From contig BQMF02000231.1 of the NCBI GenBank assembly GCA_027922465.2, forward strand, positions 496,001 to 560,000: a stretch of 64,000 nt of DNA. Reading direction: 5' to 3'. Of the stretch, positions 23,225 to 34,910 are shown in pieces (the stretch's first letter is position 1; each line of letters begins with the position of its first letter). Below the pieces are notes generated by a model. It did not search any database and was not told the origin of the DNA. It saw nothing but the letters and a program-made list of their open reading frames with translations. The translations under genes were made by a program, and so were the position numbers. This stretch comes from Turritopsis dohrnii (taxonomy: Eukaryota; Cnidaria; Hydrozoa; Anthoathecata; Oceaniidae).

Positions 23225-24935
23225 GTCTCGCACTGGTTTCGAACCATCGACTAATGTACTACCAGAAGCACAGTTTATACCAGTGCACCACCGAGACATG
23301 TCTATCGCAATGATGGTTTTTGTTCTTACTTCAATATTTCCAACTTAGAAACTAAATTAAGTTGCAAATTGAATTGAAGAGTAGAAGCGTCTTGCACTGG
23401 TTTCGAACCATCGACTAATCTACTACCAGAAGCACAGTTTATACCAGTAGGCCACCAAGACATGTCTGTAGCGTTGATGGTTTTTGTTCTTACTTCAATA
23501 TTTCCAACTTAGAAACTAAATGAATTTCCAAATTGAAGTGAAGAGTAGAAACGTCTTGCACTGGTTTCGAACCATGGACTAATCTATTACCAGAAGCACA
23601 GTTTATACCAGTGCGCCACCAAGACATGTCTGTAGCGTTGATGGTTTTTGTTCTTACTTCAATATTTCCAACTTAGAAACTAAATGAAGTTCCAAATTGA
23701 AGTGAAGAGTAGAAACTTCTTGCACTGGTTTCGAACCATCGACTAATCTGCTACCAGAAGCACAGTTTATACCAGTGCGCCACCGAGACATGTCTATCGC
23801 AATGATGGTTTTTGTTCTTACTTCAATATTTCCAACTTAGAAACTAAATTAAGTTGCAAATTGAAGTGAAGGGTAGAAACGTCTTGCACTGGTTTCGAAT
23901 CATCGACTAATCTACTACCAGAAGCACAGTTTATACCAGTAGGCCACCAAGACATGTCTGTAGCATTGATGGTTTTTGTTCTTACTTCAATATTTCCAAC
24001 TTAGAAACTAAATGAATTTCCAAATTGAAGTGAAGAGTAGAAACGTCTTGCACTGGTTTCGAACCATGGACTAATCTATTACCAGAAGCACAGTTTATAC
24101 CAGTGCGCCACCAAGACATGTCTGTAGCGTTGATGGTTTTTGTTCTTTGTTCAATATTTCCAACTTAGAAACTAAATGAAGTTCCAAATTGAAGTGAAGA
24201 GTAGAAACGTCTTGCACTGGTTTCGAACCATGGACTAATCTGCTACCAGAAGCACAGTTTATACCAGTGCACTACCAAGACATGTCTATAGCGTTGATGG
24301 TTTTTGTTCTTACTTCAATATTTCCAACTTAGAAACTAAATGAAGTTCCAAATTGAAGTGAAGAGTAGAAACTTCTTGCACTGGTTTCGAACCATCGACT
24401 AATCTGCTACCAGAAGCACAGTTTATACCAGTGCGCCACCAAGACATTCTGTAGCTTTGATGGTTTTTGTTGTTACTTCAACTTTTCCAACTTTGAAACT
24501 AAATGAAGTTCCAAATTGAAATGAAAGGGCGGAAACGTCTTGCATTAGTTTCGAACCATCGACTAATCTACTATCAGAAGTACAGCTTATACCAGAGCGC
24601 CACTGAGATATATCTATCGCTATAAGTTTTTGTTGTTACTTCAACTTTTCAAACTTTGAAACTAAATGAATTTCCAAATTGAAGTGAAGAGTAGAAACGT
24701 TGTGCATTGGTTCCGAACCATCGACTAATCTGCTATCAGAAGTACAGCTTATACCAATGCGCCACTGAGACATGTCTCTAGCACTGATAGTTTTTGGTCT
24801 CATTTGAACATGGCCTTGTTAATAACTATATGGAGTTTCAAGTTTAACTGATGAGTAGGAATACCTTCCATTGGTTTCGAACTATCGACTGATCAACTAC
24901 TAGAGTCACAGTTTTTACCGGTGCGTCACTGAGAC
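23225..24935 (-). repeat. Tandem array of eleven tRNA-like units, exact 164-bp period
   Basis: On the minus strand each unit starts GTCTTGG or GTCTCGG, has box A TGGCGCACTGGTA, box B GGTTCGAAACC, and ends CAAGAC. The units begin (plus coordinate) at 23225, 23389, 23553, 23717, 23881, 24045, 24209, 24373 and 24537, nine at exactly 164 bp, then near 24699 and 24863 in more diverged form. Each tRNA-like part is 73 nt and the spacer is 91 nt; the spacer is also well conserved. Folded as a tRNA, the acceptor (6 of 7 bp), D stem (GCGC/GTGC) and T arm (4 of 5) form. The anticodon arm plus variable region is about 4 nt short, and no U precedes the anticodon position. These are therefore probably not ordinary tRNAs. 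Internal polymerase III boxes are well kept. Confidence 0.8.
23389..23461 (-). ncRNA. Representative tRNA-like unit (copy 2)
   Basis: 73 nt with GTCTTG at the 5' end pairing with CAAGAC at the 3' end, box A-like TGGCCTACTGGTA and a perfect box B GGTTCGAAACC. The T stem GATGG/CCAGT has one mismatch. The anticodon arm is short, so amino-acid identity cannot be assigned. Transcription is not shown by the sequence alone. Confidence 0.5.
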
Positions 24936-26071
24936 ATGTGTATCACACTAATAGTTTTTTTTCCATTTTTACCTTTCCAAGTTAGAAACTAAATGAAGTG
25001 ACTAAACAAATCCTTGAAGGACCATAAAATTATTTTCGGAAACAACCAGAAAGAAAATACATTTATTTTCCTGTGCTAACTAAATCTTGCGAGTAAGAAA
25101 TTCCAATCTAAGCCAATGGGTTTTTACGCGCCATACAGATAACCTGTCTCTCTCTCAAGATTTTATGGGTTTATACGTGTGCGACTCATAAACCCATAAA
25201 ACTTTTAATAGTGACCCTCGAAGCTGGAGCTGAACGGGAGGGTTTGTAATCAATTGGCAGACTTGCCACAGCAATAAAGCTTGGTTTTTTGAAAACAATA
25301 TTTTATGTAGACACAGCCATTCTCGGAGGACATAAAATCATATTTCGAAACAAAATATCAAATAGCAGTAACAAAAATACCTGCCTTTTTAAACACGTGA
25401 CATCAAAATGGATTTCAAAAAAGCAAAACATTTTAGAGAATGTTATATCGTTGAATTGACGCTTCATATAGGACAATTATGATTTTCCAGCGAAAGATTA
25501 CTTCAACGATGCTGTTGAAGGATCAGGCATTTCGAATCAAACCATGATGTCATACCATGATCTGAAACCAGATGATTTTCACATCCTTTTCTAATTCATT
25601 CTTCTTTTATTTAGTTATTTATTACTTTTACTAACCTAAAAAGAAAATGATAGTATGCATACACGATACAAGATACACTCAACGAAAATGATATATATGC
25701 AGTAAAGCTGCTCATGTAAAAGAATACCGAACAAAATAAACAACAACAGCTTTAGAGAAAAAAAGAGTAAAAATTGTAAGAGGATAGGATGGGAGTAGAA
25801 CGGTTGGAGCTAGGAACTGTAGCGATTATACAACTTCACCTACATAAAAACACATTGAAATCATATCTCATCGTTCTAAATCAACAGCTCTCTTCACACT
25901 CTTCACACACTTAAAATACAAAGTATTTCAGAAGTAACCATAACAATATAACATCTTCTTCATTTCACCAGCGTATGTTGAAATGTATATATAACATTTT
26001 CTTTACCATTTTAATGAATATTCTTCTTTGCTTTCCAATATATATTTCTTTCGCAAAGATTTACTTTCTGA
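24936..26071. other. No gene recognised
   Basis: AT-rich DNA. A short pair CCCATAAAA/TTTTATGGG near 25155-25205 can form a weak hairpin (CTCAAGATTTTATGGGTTTA against TAAACCCATAAAACTTTT). No coding evidence. Confidence 0.4.
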
Positions 26072-27097
26072 TTTAAGGGTCTCTTTTATGAGATGATTCG
26101 TTCCTTCCTTGGTAATCGTAGGCTTAAGGTTGTTTTAGACGGGCAATCATCATCGACACATTCCATCATTGCAGGTGTTCCCCAAGGTTCTGTCCTTGGG
26201 CCAACCCTTTTTCTTCTTTTCATCAATGATCTGCCTGATGACATTATTTCCAAGCTTGCCATCTATGCTGATGATTCAACCATCTATTCCTGTACTCCAA
26301 AATCAGATTTGTTCAGCCAGGTAGAAATGGCAGGCGAAATTGAGTTTGATCTGCAATCTATAGTTGATTGGGGAGAAAAATGGCTGGTCACATTCAATTC
26401 CACAAAAACGAAACTTCTATCTGTAAATCATACTAAAGATCCCTTTTTACCGTCAATTTCCATGAATGGCACCCAGTTGGAAGAAAACAACTCCTTTCGT
26501 CTCCTCGGCATCACTTTTTCACAGGACTTCTCCTGGCGCTCCTACATTGAGGCAATCGCTAAGTCAGCCTCGATGAAGGTGGGCTCCCTTCTTCGTGCAA
26601 GAGCATACCTCAGCCCTGATGCCATTCTTTACCTCTATAAATCTACTATTCGACCTTGTATTGAGTATTGTTGCCATATCTGGGGTGGTGCACCCTCTGA
26701 TTCTCTAAATCTTTTAGATCGTATCCAGAAAAGAATCTGTAATGCTGTAGGTGATGAACTTGAAAGTAAACTTGACACACTCTCCCATTGCAGATCTGTG
26801 GCATCTCTTTGCCTCTTTTATAAATACCTTTACGGAAAATGTTCAACTGAGCTCTCTTCTCTCATCCCTGCATGAAAGACTTTCAAGCGAAACACAAGAT
26901 ATTCATCTAATTGCCATGATCACACTGTCAGCATCCCAAAATCATCAAAGAATTTTTACCAACAAAGTTTCATTCCTCGCTCCTCCACTCTCCGGAATTC
27001 TTTACCCCAGTCTGTTTTTCCTTCTCATTATAATCTTCAACACTTTAAATGTAATCTCCATCGTCACCTTTCCTCCCTGTACCTCAATACACATTAG
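26072..27097 (+). pseudogene. Reverse transcriptase, C-terminal two thirds, one premature stop
   Basis: The RT motifs are clear: RSFLGNRRLKVVLDG, GVPQGSVLGP, the catalytic YADDSTIYS box, then WLVTFNSTKTKLLSV and FRLLGITFS. The thumb-like tail follows (YKSTIRPCIEYCCHIWGG, LDRIQKRICNAVG). The frame meets a TGA at 26873-26875 after SSLIPA. The same frame then continues for 73 more residues with the family's usual tail (RYSSNCHDHTVSIPKSS, STLRNSLPQSVFPSHYNL) to a TAG at 27095-27097. A single CGA-to-TGA change would explain the stop. Since only one lesion is visible, the insertion is probably not very old. The overlapping ORF at 26751-27182 is another frame of the same sequence. Confidence 0.85.
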
Positions 27098-27150
27098 TGG
27101 TTTTAAACCTTGTATTGAGCGACTAATTAAAAAAAAAAAAAAAATTCAAT
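26072..27150 (+). mobile_element. 5'-truncated non-LTR retrotransposon (CR1/jockey-like)
   Basis: The element holds the last two thirds of a reverse transcriptase ORF, a short 3' UTR, an A run at about 27127-27143 and an ATTCA repeat. The open frame begins at 26072 without the N-terminal endonuclease or RT motifs, as expected for 5' truncation during target-primed integration. Clade assignment is by general likeness only. Confidence 0.8.
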
Positions 27151-27737
27151 TCAATTCAATGCATCATCACTCAATTTCCTGAAAAACTATTTTTAACCTA
27201 AAGATCAAAAAAATTATTGAAGAAAATGGCAAAAGAAGGATACAATGCAACGGGACGAATCCAAAAACAGAATTCTACCTGTTTTCAATCCAATACGAAA
27301 TAATTCGATGGAGAATTAGGAAAGAAAGGAAGAAAAAAGAATCATCTAGGAGAGGGGTAATCTTCCCGGGGGACGGGGGTAAATTGTCCCAGAACCAGGT
27401 AATCCTATCCGCATGAAAATAGAGCATATCCCCAGGAAAAAACTTGATATCATCATGAGTTTGCTGGAAACGCCCGCCCAGACTCGTATCCTCTAGATAT
27501 TCAAAACTTCTAAATGGTTTTCAGATTACTATTATATTGATGTTGGTTTGTCTAAAGTCTAGACGCAGGAGTATTGAAATTGGTTATGCACACAAGGGGC
27601 TTAGCGAAGGAAGTTATGTAGTACTTTTAATATTTAGTTTTTCACATACTGTAGTGTCAATTTCTAAACGTGTAAATTTGCAAATATTCTCGAATGGATG
27701 GTAGAAAGGTATAGCAGCTATACAGGTTCGACCGTAT

Positions 27738-27979
27738 AAAAAATCGCCAAAAAGGCACTGCTAGAGAGAGCATTTTCTTTGAAATAGAGTGTACACATAT
27801 GTCTCATTGATGTTCTTTACAAAGCCGTACTAAACTTTCTCAACTACTGAAAGAGTAGATTGATTTGGATGCGATTAAAAATTTCAATACGGTTCATATC
27901 ACAGTTGGCAAAACATTTTTGTTGAAATAGTCTGCACATTCGATAGAAATGCACTCCTTCGCAGTGATTTTCGTCAACA
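27738..27979. repeat. Two partial foldback MITE copies
   Basis: 27738-27795 keeps the left-arm words (ATCGCCAAAAAGGCACTGC, GAGAGCATTTTCTTTGAAAT). 27905-27979 keeps the right-arm words (GAAATGCACTCCTTCGCAGT, GATTTTCGTCAACA). They may be one copy split by about 110 bp of inserted sequence, or two fragments. Confidence 0.5.
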
Positions 27980-28530
27980 GGAATAGGAAAAAATCGATAA
28001 GCAGGTATGGTTTTCCACCCAAAACCGGTTTTTTGTTAAGTACGCCTAAACGCCCTATACATAATGGGCGTTGTATCTTACTCTAAATCAACGAAGATAC
28101 CAACCTGGAATCCAGCGTTTCTTGTCTTCTCGATCTCAATCTTCTCGATCTACGGACAGGTGGCGTATTTACGAAATAGTCAAGAATCCCTGGGTCCGAG
28201 ATTGTCAAAGTCAATTCGAGGGATAAGTATTGATGAAAGCTTTCGCAAACACTTCCAAGAGCGTTAAAAAAAGATAACTCAAGTTATGAATAATCGGGGT
28301 GGGTGGGATAAACAAGGATGGTGGAAAATTTCCTTGTGACTAATAAATGGGGTGGGTGGAATTTTTGCTCAAAGTAAATAAACAGGGTGGGTGGAAAAAT
28401 ACAGTGTTTCTATCTATATTATTGAAACTATGTTTCATGTGCATTTGATTCCAAATGTAGATACAAGCTGTTTCGCGCTTATGCAGGTTTCCCTCGCAGA
28501 TATTAAGATCATTGTCCCTAATAACCCAAT

Positions 28531-28646
28531 GGGCAAATTTGATGAAAAATCACTGCAAAGGAGTGCATTTCTATAGAAAGATACACACTAGTTCAATAAA
28601 AGTGCTCTTCATCGCCGTGACATTTTGACAATTTTGCCCAGTGCGA
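28531..28646. repeat. Foldback MITE copy, reverse orientation
   Basis: Starts CCCAATGGGCAAATTTG and ends CAATTTTGCCCAGTG. The interior reads CACTGCAAAGGAGTGCATTT, TTTCTATAGAAA and AAAGTGCTCTTCATCGCCGT, the reverse order of the copy at 31222. Confidence 0.65.
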
Positions 28647-29090
28647 AATAAACTGTCTGCTGAAGAAAGCAGAAACAAAATCAACTCCATCATTGCACGT
28701 TTTCAGTCATTTCTTTGAAACAGCCTTTCGAAATTACGCTTTAAACAATTCGTATTTTTAAATTATCATTGGCTGGAGTGGGTGGAAAAGTTTTCAAATT
28801 AAAATAAAAAGGGTTGGTCCTAGGTGGAATTCTTCTCCGGAATTTTTAATCGTTCTGCCCTGATTATTCAAAACTCAAGAGTAATCACAGGTGTGTTCAA
28901 TCAAATTAGACAGGGAAAGTTATATTATATGTGAAGTTGTTCTCACCTGTACGTTTCTTCATGGTGTCGCGTGCAGTGTAAAGAATCTGTCACTGTAAGC
29001 ATTATTTTAACGTATCATACTACAGGTTCTCTAGAGAAAAGTTCATTATTTTGTCTTAAGACAACAAACCTATTAACAAGCAATTTGCTA

Positions 29091-29210
29091 CCCAGTGCGC
29101 GAAATCATCTAATAGTCACTGCAACGAAGAGCATTGTAATTGAAATAGTGTGTATACATCCATAGAAATGCACTCCTCCACACTGGATTTAAACAAATTT
29201 GCCCACTGGG
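29091..29210. repeat. Foldback MITE copy, both ends intact
   Basis: 120 bp from CCCAGTGCGCGAAATCATC to AAATTTGCCCACTGGG. The internal arms CACTGCAACGAAGAGCATT and AAATGCACTCCTCCACACTG are near-inverted copies. TA or GTA bases flank both sides (GCTA before, TAAA after), which would fit a TA target. Confidence 0.7.
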
Positions 29211-30044
29211 TAAATGATACGACTAAATCTCAACGTGTTTTAGAAGCTTCTTGATCTCATTAAGAATGCGTTGCTATGGGAACATTATGGCCCCATTCAG
29301 AAAATAAGATATTGACATTTCCATGGAAAAGTTCAACTTTGTCGTCACAGAGTATTCTACAAACCAATGAAATTACATCATTTGAGTTCACGTGAAGGAA
29401 ACAATAGCGTTCCTCGTGGAATAATCTGCCTAGTGTAAACTCAGCCTTACGCTTAGTTACTGATACTTTACCGGTGTTATTTCCGATGATAGCAAGATTT
29501 TGATGCGGTTATCCATATGTACACGCATGATCTGTTGTGTTTGATTCCGGCATTTTACGGCATACGTATGTTTTATAAGAAACTAAATACTGGAACATCA
29601 AAAGAGTTAAGAAACTTTAAGTACTGAAATTTTTCGCCTCCAAAAAATTAAAAAACTTATTATTGTAAAATCTTGAAGATGGCATAAACCGAAAGATTTG
29701 ATGAATAAAAAATAAAGTTTGCTTTGTATTTTACATTTTGATACCTTGATACTTGTTGGCGTAATGGATACGCGATTGTTGGTTTATCACATAATCAATA
29801 ATTCAAAATCAGTTGTTATGTACCGGAAAAATAACAATAAAAAAAAAAGTAAAAAAAGGAACACTCTGTACTAGGGCCTTTCAATGGCTTCTTATAAACA
29901 ATATACCCGCCTGCGATGAACTTGCAACGTGTTTTAGATTCAATACAGCGGTTATGCGGCCGAATAAAGCTGTCCTTACAGTTTTTCGCGTAGTGAAGAG
30001 TTGACATAATGAACGTTTTTATTCAACAGGTCAAGACACATGGT

Positions 30045-30138
30045 GAACAGATCGCACTGTATATTTTGTTGAACTAGTTATTTATTTATAGAGAAATTCA
30101 CTTTTTCGCAATGATTTTTCAACAAATTTGCCCACTGT
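30045..30138. repeat. Foldback MITE copy, left end eroded
   Basis: The right half is clear (AGAAATTCACTTTTTCGCAATGA, CAACAAATTTGCCCACTG). The left half retains only GATCGCACTG and TTTTGTTGAA words. Confidence 0.5.
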
Positions 30139-30768
30139 CCTAATTCCGAATTAATGTTTGCTATGCCACTTGTTAACTACCGGTGTTTATTCCTTGGGCG
30201 TTAGTAGTTTCCTATCGCTAACGAAATGTTTTATTCCATTTTATTTTGAGCAAGGTTGTTGAAATATACCAACTAATACCCCATTCACACCGACAAAACT
30301 TGTTTTGGTAAAATAGATATAAAAAACAGTTGGAATGGAATTAAATCTAACACGTTAGCATTATTTTTATTTCAGTATGAACGGCTACTCGGAAAATAAC
30401 ACACGATTTAAAACAGGTTTTAATCTCGGTGTGAACGGGGTATAATGAGGCAAGCATTTACAAAACTCTTTATGTTCAAAGAAACTTCAAACAAGATTTT
30501 GAAAGCGGAAAAGCGTAACAAGCAGCAAATCAATCAAAACATTCTGAAATAAAACCACAAAATTAAAAGAACTTAATGGGAAGTTCTCCTTTTTCAGTTA
30601 TCTCTATAATACGTCAGTTACCTCTATAATATATAATTTATCTCTATAATACGTAAGTTATCTCTATAATACATCACAGCCAGTTGATGGCAGTAATCTT
30701 AACATGAGAGTTTTTTTTTTCATGACATTCCAACATAACATAATAATTACGTCCTTCAGAATATATCA

Positions 30769-30880
30769 ACCCAGTGGGCGACATATTTGTGGAAAATCAC
30801 TGCGAAGGAGTGCATTTCTTTAGAAATATGCACACTCTGTCTATAAAAAAAGCTCTTTGTCGCAGTGTTGTATTTGACAA
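30769..30880. repeat. Foldback MITE copy, reverse orientation
   Basis: Begins AACCCAGTGGGCGACATATT, then CACTGCGAAGGAGTGCATTT and TTTAGAAATATGCACACT. It ends AGCTCTTTGTCGCAGTG followed by a decayed terminus. Confidence 0.6.
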
Positions 30881-31049
30881 ATACTATTAGTCTTGATTAG
30901 AAATTGTTTTGGATATTTATTGTGAAATTTTGTTTATTATCATACCATTACATAAGATTTGAGAATCATTCCGCCAACAGAGAATAGAGAGCCAACGAAG
31001 AAAGAATTCTTCTAAATGATATTTGAAAATATCAGTCTTGTTCATTGCA

Positions 31050-31158
31050 TTTAACCGACGGAGTGCATATCTATAAGAAGACACGCAAATACACGGACTA
31101 TTTCAATGAGGGCTCTCTTCCTCGCAGTGCTTTTTTTAAACGATTCCGCCCACCAGGT
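31050..31158. repeat. Foldback MITE copy, reverse orientation, diverged
   Basis: The words GACGGAGTGCATATCTATA, GACTATTTCAATGAGGGCTC and CCTCGCAGTGCTTTTTTTAA are followed by CCGCCCACCAGGTA, a mutated terminus. Confidence 0.5.
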
Positions 31159-31221
31159 AGGAGTTAAAACGACTTTTAAAATCTATTTACTCTCGTTTTT
31201 CCATATGCATATATTTCCATA

Positions 31222-31340
31222 CCCAGTGGGCAAAATCGTCAAAATATCACTGTGACGGAGAGCATTTTCATTGAAATTTTCGTGTTAATTTCTATAGAAA
31301 TGCACTCCTTCGCAGAGACTTTTTAATAAATGTGCCGGCT
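31222..31340. repeat. Foldback MITE copy
   Basis: Starts CCCAGTGGGCAAAATCGTC, then CACTGTGACGGAGAGCATTT, TTTCTATAGAAATGCACTCC and TTCGCAGAGACTTTTTAA. It ends AAATGTGCCGGCTGTG, the same GCCGGCTG variant end as the copies at 4481 and 48964 (a subfamily). Confidence 0.65.
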
Positions 31341-32296
31341 GTGTATGCTTCGTACTTCGTATTTCGCTTCGTATACCGTATAGAACGTGCGAATCATATG
31401 TAATGTTATGATAAGAAGCAAAATTTGGCAATGAATAACCCAAAGAACTTTCAGATTAATGATATTTGTTTTTCGTACGTTACCGACACAAGATCTAAGA
31501 TCTTTAATTTAAAACCGAGAAGATTTCAAAATCCTTCAAAAACGACTGAGTAGGAAAACATTGGAAAGCCCAAAGAAAACATTCAAAAAGACCGTTTGAA
31601 ATAACACAAAAACTTAAAGGAAAACCAATTAGCTATCATGGACTGACAAGTAGTGTTGTCCTTTCAAAGGATTATTGTCTTCGCATTTCGCAAGGGGGAG
31701 TCATTGCATTGCATCCTCAATCCAACGCGACGTGTTATGGGGAAATAGCTCGAGAACCAATAGAAATATAACTGACGTTTTTTGGGGTACGCGATGACGG
31801 CGATGGGTATAGGCGATGTTCCATTTTTGGATTCCAATAACAAATAGTGACTTTTATTCGCTTCTATTCGCACATACTTGCACGAATTCATGGAAACTTG
31901 TTTTAGATTAGCAGTAGATTTTTTAATCCGGGAACGAAGGTTTTCAATAATGTTTTCCCTAACGTAATGTTTGATAACACATACAAAAAAGCTGTTTTCT
32001 AAAGGGTGTATGTCAAAACAATTGTTCTTTCAACAAAAAGAATTTAAGATGATGTGTTTGCTTTTCCACAATAGTGGCACTTTAAGTAAACAACGCAATG
32101 GTATAAAAGGCCAACAATGAAGTATTATCTATTTTCAAAGTTTCTTTTCAAGTTGTGTAATTCATTTGAAGAGGTAGGCTCTGCTTCATATTTCCAAGTA
32201 AGCGTTATTCATTCATCTTCTCCTTTCACTTTGAATTTTTTTGGCTGTCATTTCATTAGAGATAATTCATGAATAGCTAGAGAAATATACACACTA

Positions 32297-32319
32297 TCTA
32301 TATATTAATAGCCGATTCT

Positions 32320-32351
<32 letters not shown>

Positions 32352-33971
32352 TTGTAAGTCACGCAAAATGGTAGATTGAGTTGTGAGCGAAATTATTTTT
32401 TTTGTGTGTGCGACGTGAGTTCGAAGCAAATACATTGTAAGCCCCAATCGAACGTGACTTTTTTCGGCTGATGAACTAATAGGAATAACGTTTTGTTTTT
32501 ATTGTTATTGTTAGTTTTATATTCCACGTTGACTTGGTTTTGAAAACAATACATCAACTAAATACAAAGAAACTAACTGATTAAACATTTTGGGCAAAAA
32601 GCAGCAGTGGCAGAACGTGGCAGCATATGTTCGGTTTGCCACTAACTCTTGCCTGACTGTCTGAGACGGGTGAACTTTTTTTTTGAGCAATCAAAATGTT
32701 TAAAGACCGATAGGTAAAAAAAGAGTATCATATCAAAACAAAATGTTTTTTTTTTTTCTTGCTTTTCTTTTAATAAATTAATTTCTTCTTTTAATTGTTA
32801 AGCGTTCTGATCGAACGTTTTTTTATTCTATTTATTCATTTAGCACGTGCCTTTTTTCTCTCCTCCGTGTGAACTTTTTTTAGAAGAGAAACCATTTTCC
32901 CCCTGTTTGACAGCACCCATGTTAGAGCGCGTAACTTTTTTAAAACAAAAGCTAATAAAAAGTTGAAGTTTTCTCTCTCTACGTTTTGAGTGTATTGTTA
33001 CACTAATAAAAGATTGGCTTTACCAGAGGTTGTGACTTCGAATCTGCTTCTGGTTGAGCACAAGTTGTACGAGCCGTTTATAAGGAAATTTGACGTTTAT
33101 TGATAGAGTGATACAGAGCAGGTGGATATGGGCGGCGAGCGATAGGAATAACGTTTTGTTTTTATTATTATTTTTAGTTTTATATACCACGTTGACTTGG
33201 ATTTGAATACAATACATCAACTAAATACAAAGAAACTAACTGATTAAACATTTTGGACAGAAAGCAGCAGTGGCAGAACGTGGCAGCATGTTCGGTTTGC
33301 CGGTGTATCCTAACGCTTTCGTGACTCTGAGACGGGTGAACTTTTTTTCGAGCAATCAAAATATTTAAAAACCGATAAAAAAAGAGAATCATGAAACAAA
33401 ATATTTTTTTTTGCTTTTGTCTTAATAGTTGTCTTAATTTCTTTTAATCGATTTCTTTTAATCTATTTTAATCTGATCGAACGTTTTCTATTCAATTCAT
33501 TCATTTAGCACGTGCATTTTTTTCTCCTCCCGTGTGATCTTTTTAAGAAGAAAAGCCATTTTTTCACCTACTTCTGACAGCACCCATGTTAGAGCGCGTA
33601 AAACAAAAGCTAATAATAAGTTGAAAAGTTTTTTCTCTCTGCGTTTTGAGTGTATTGTTAAACTGATATTTGATTGGTTTAAAATCTTAAATAAAAACCA
33701 CGTGAAGTTCACGTTCGGAATGCATTGTGTAAAGCAAGAAAGTCTACTAACATTTTAAATGCGACGGCGACAATGAACGGCTGAGTTAAGAACATGCAAG
33801 ATTTGAAACACCAGGAACGTATTTCTCTTCACGTGTAAACGAGCTTTATTAAGCGATAAAGCCAGCAGCAAAGGAAGTCTTATCGCTGGTTTTAAGTGCA
33901 ATAATTTGGAGCAGGTGGTGATACAACGCAAGCTGAACATGGGCGGCGAGCGACGCCGCCTTGGCGGCTAG
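32297..33971 (+). mobile_element. Composite Helitron-like element (two fused copies)
   Basis: Starts TCTATATATTAATAGCCG after an A and ends in a GC-rich hairpin CGCCGCCTTGGCGGCTAG, i.e. 5'-TC and 3'-CTAG with a hairpin just before it, as in Helitrons. At 33141 the first copy breaks off inside its terminal GGGCGGCGAGCG. The sequence jumps to ATAGGAATAACGTTTTG, a word already seen at about 32479, and then runs through a second full interior to the end. So one 3' hairpin was lost and two bodies were fused. No Rep/helicase gene is present, so it is non-autonomous. The 5' end contains a CTGT/TTTG microsatellite. Confidence 0.75.
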
Positions 33972-34492
33972 TCTATATATTAATAGCCGATTCTCCGTCT
34001 GTCTGTCTGTTTGTTTGTTTGTTTGTTTGTTTGTTCGTTTGTAAGTCACGCAAAATGGTAGATGTGAACTGCGAAAGAAATCGAAGAGTCAGCAATGTAA
34101 GATCACACATAAATTATTTCTCTTCTTGTGGGCGACGTCAGTGTGAAACCATTGTATTGAGACCCTAATCGAATGCGACGTTTAGGGAAAATTATCTCGA
34201 TAACCAATAGGGATAACTGACGTTTATTGGGGTCCGCGATACAGGCGATGGGGTGACGAAAAATTTGGGTCTAATTTTTTTTGGGGACGGGTCTGTGACG
34301 TCATCAAAATCTTTGAACAATGATATCTCTGTAACGGTTGATCGTAGCGGAACGATCCCATACATTTTTTTTATCAGTTTTTCGAGCTCTACAACATGGG
34401 AACACTTTCGGTTCCCAATTCCTTATTTTTATTTTTCGTGAAGTCAACGCATGCTGAACATAGGCGGCGAGCGACGCCGCCTTGGCGGCTAG
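33972..34492 (+). mobile_element. Helitron-like element, second in head-to-tail array
   Basis: Begins TCTATATATTAATAGCCG immediately after the preceding CTAG and ends with the same CGCCGCCTTGGCGGCTAG hairpin. The interior differs from the first element (it has GACGGGTCTGTGACGTCATC and GATATCTCTGTAACGG). It is thus another subfamily that shares only the ends. Confidence 0.75.
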
Positions 34493-34747
34493 TCTATATA
34501 TTAATAGTCGATTCTCCGTTTGTCCGTTTGTCTGTCACGCAAAATGGTAGATTAAGTTGTAGAGTGATTATTTTAGGATTTTTTTTGGTGACGGGTCTGT
34601 GACGTCATCAAAATGTTTGATCAACGATATCTCCGTAACGGTTGGTCGTAACAGAACGATCCAATACATTTTTTTGATCAGTTTTTCGAGCTCTACAACA
34701 TGGGCACACTTATCATTGCCAAATCTTCATTTTATTTTTTCGGCTAG
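34493..34747 (+). mobile_element. Helitron-like element, third in head-to-tail array
   Basis: Starts TCTATATATTAATAGTCG directly after the second element's CTAG. The interior is an internally deleted version of the second element (GACGGGTCTGTGACGTCATC shared), and the end is TTTTCGGCTAG followed by T. The terminal GC hairpin is largely lost. Confidence 0.65.
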
Positions 34748-34800
34748 TTTCAATAAAAATGCTCTTCATCGGATTGACGTTTTGACTATTTTGCCCACAG
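34748..34800. repeat. Foldback MITE fragment
   Basis: TTTCAATAAAAATGCTCTTC, GGATTGACGTTTTGAC, TTTTGCCCAC: the outer half of the family in reverse orientation. It abuts the third Helitron end exactly, so the Helitron probably inserted into a MITE copy or captured its edge. Confidence 0.6.
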
Positions 34801-34910
34801 TTTGTTCTCTCTTTCGTGTCTTTTTGTTTTTTCATGCGCTTTTTGTTATTTCTTTCCATAAATTTTAAGTGTAATCTTATTTCGTTGCCATGAAAAATGC
34901 GGTTGTTTTC

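Larger units (their letters stand above)
27151..32296. other. Gene-poor stretch with clustered foldback MITEs
   Basis: No coding gene was recognised. The individual foldback MITE copies are listed separately. A 30590-30680 segment has four repeats of TCTCTATAATACGT-type words. Near 31700-31860 a fragment resembles the interior of the second Helitron (AACTGACGTTTTTTGGGGTACGCGAT), so a Helitron relic is likely there. Confidence 0.45.

Noticed and set aside
26751..27182. Separate 143-codon ORF after the RT
   Set aside because: It is an alternative frame. The RT frame itself continues after one TGA with the expected C-terminal sequence.
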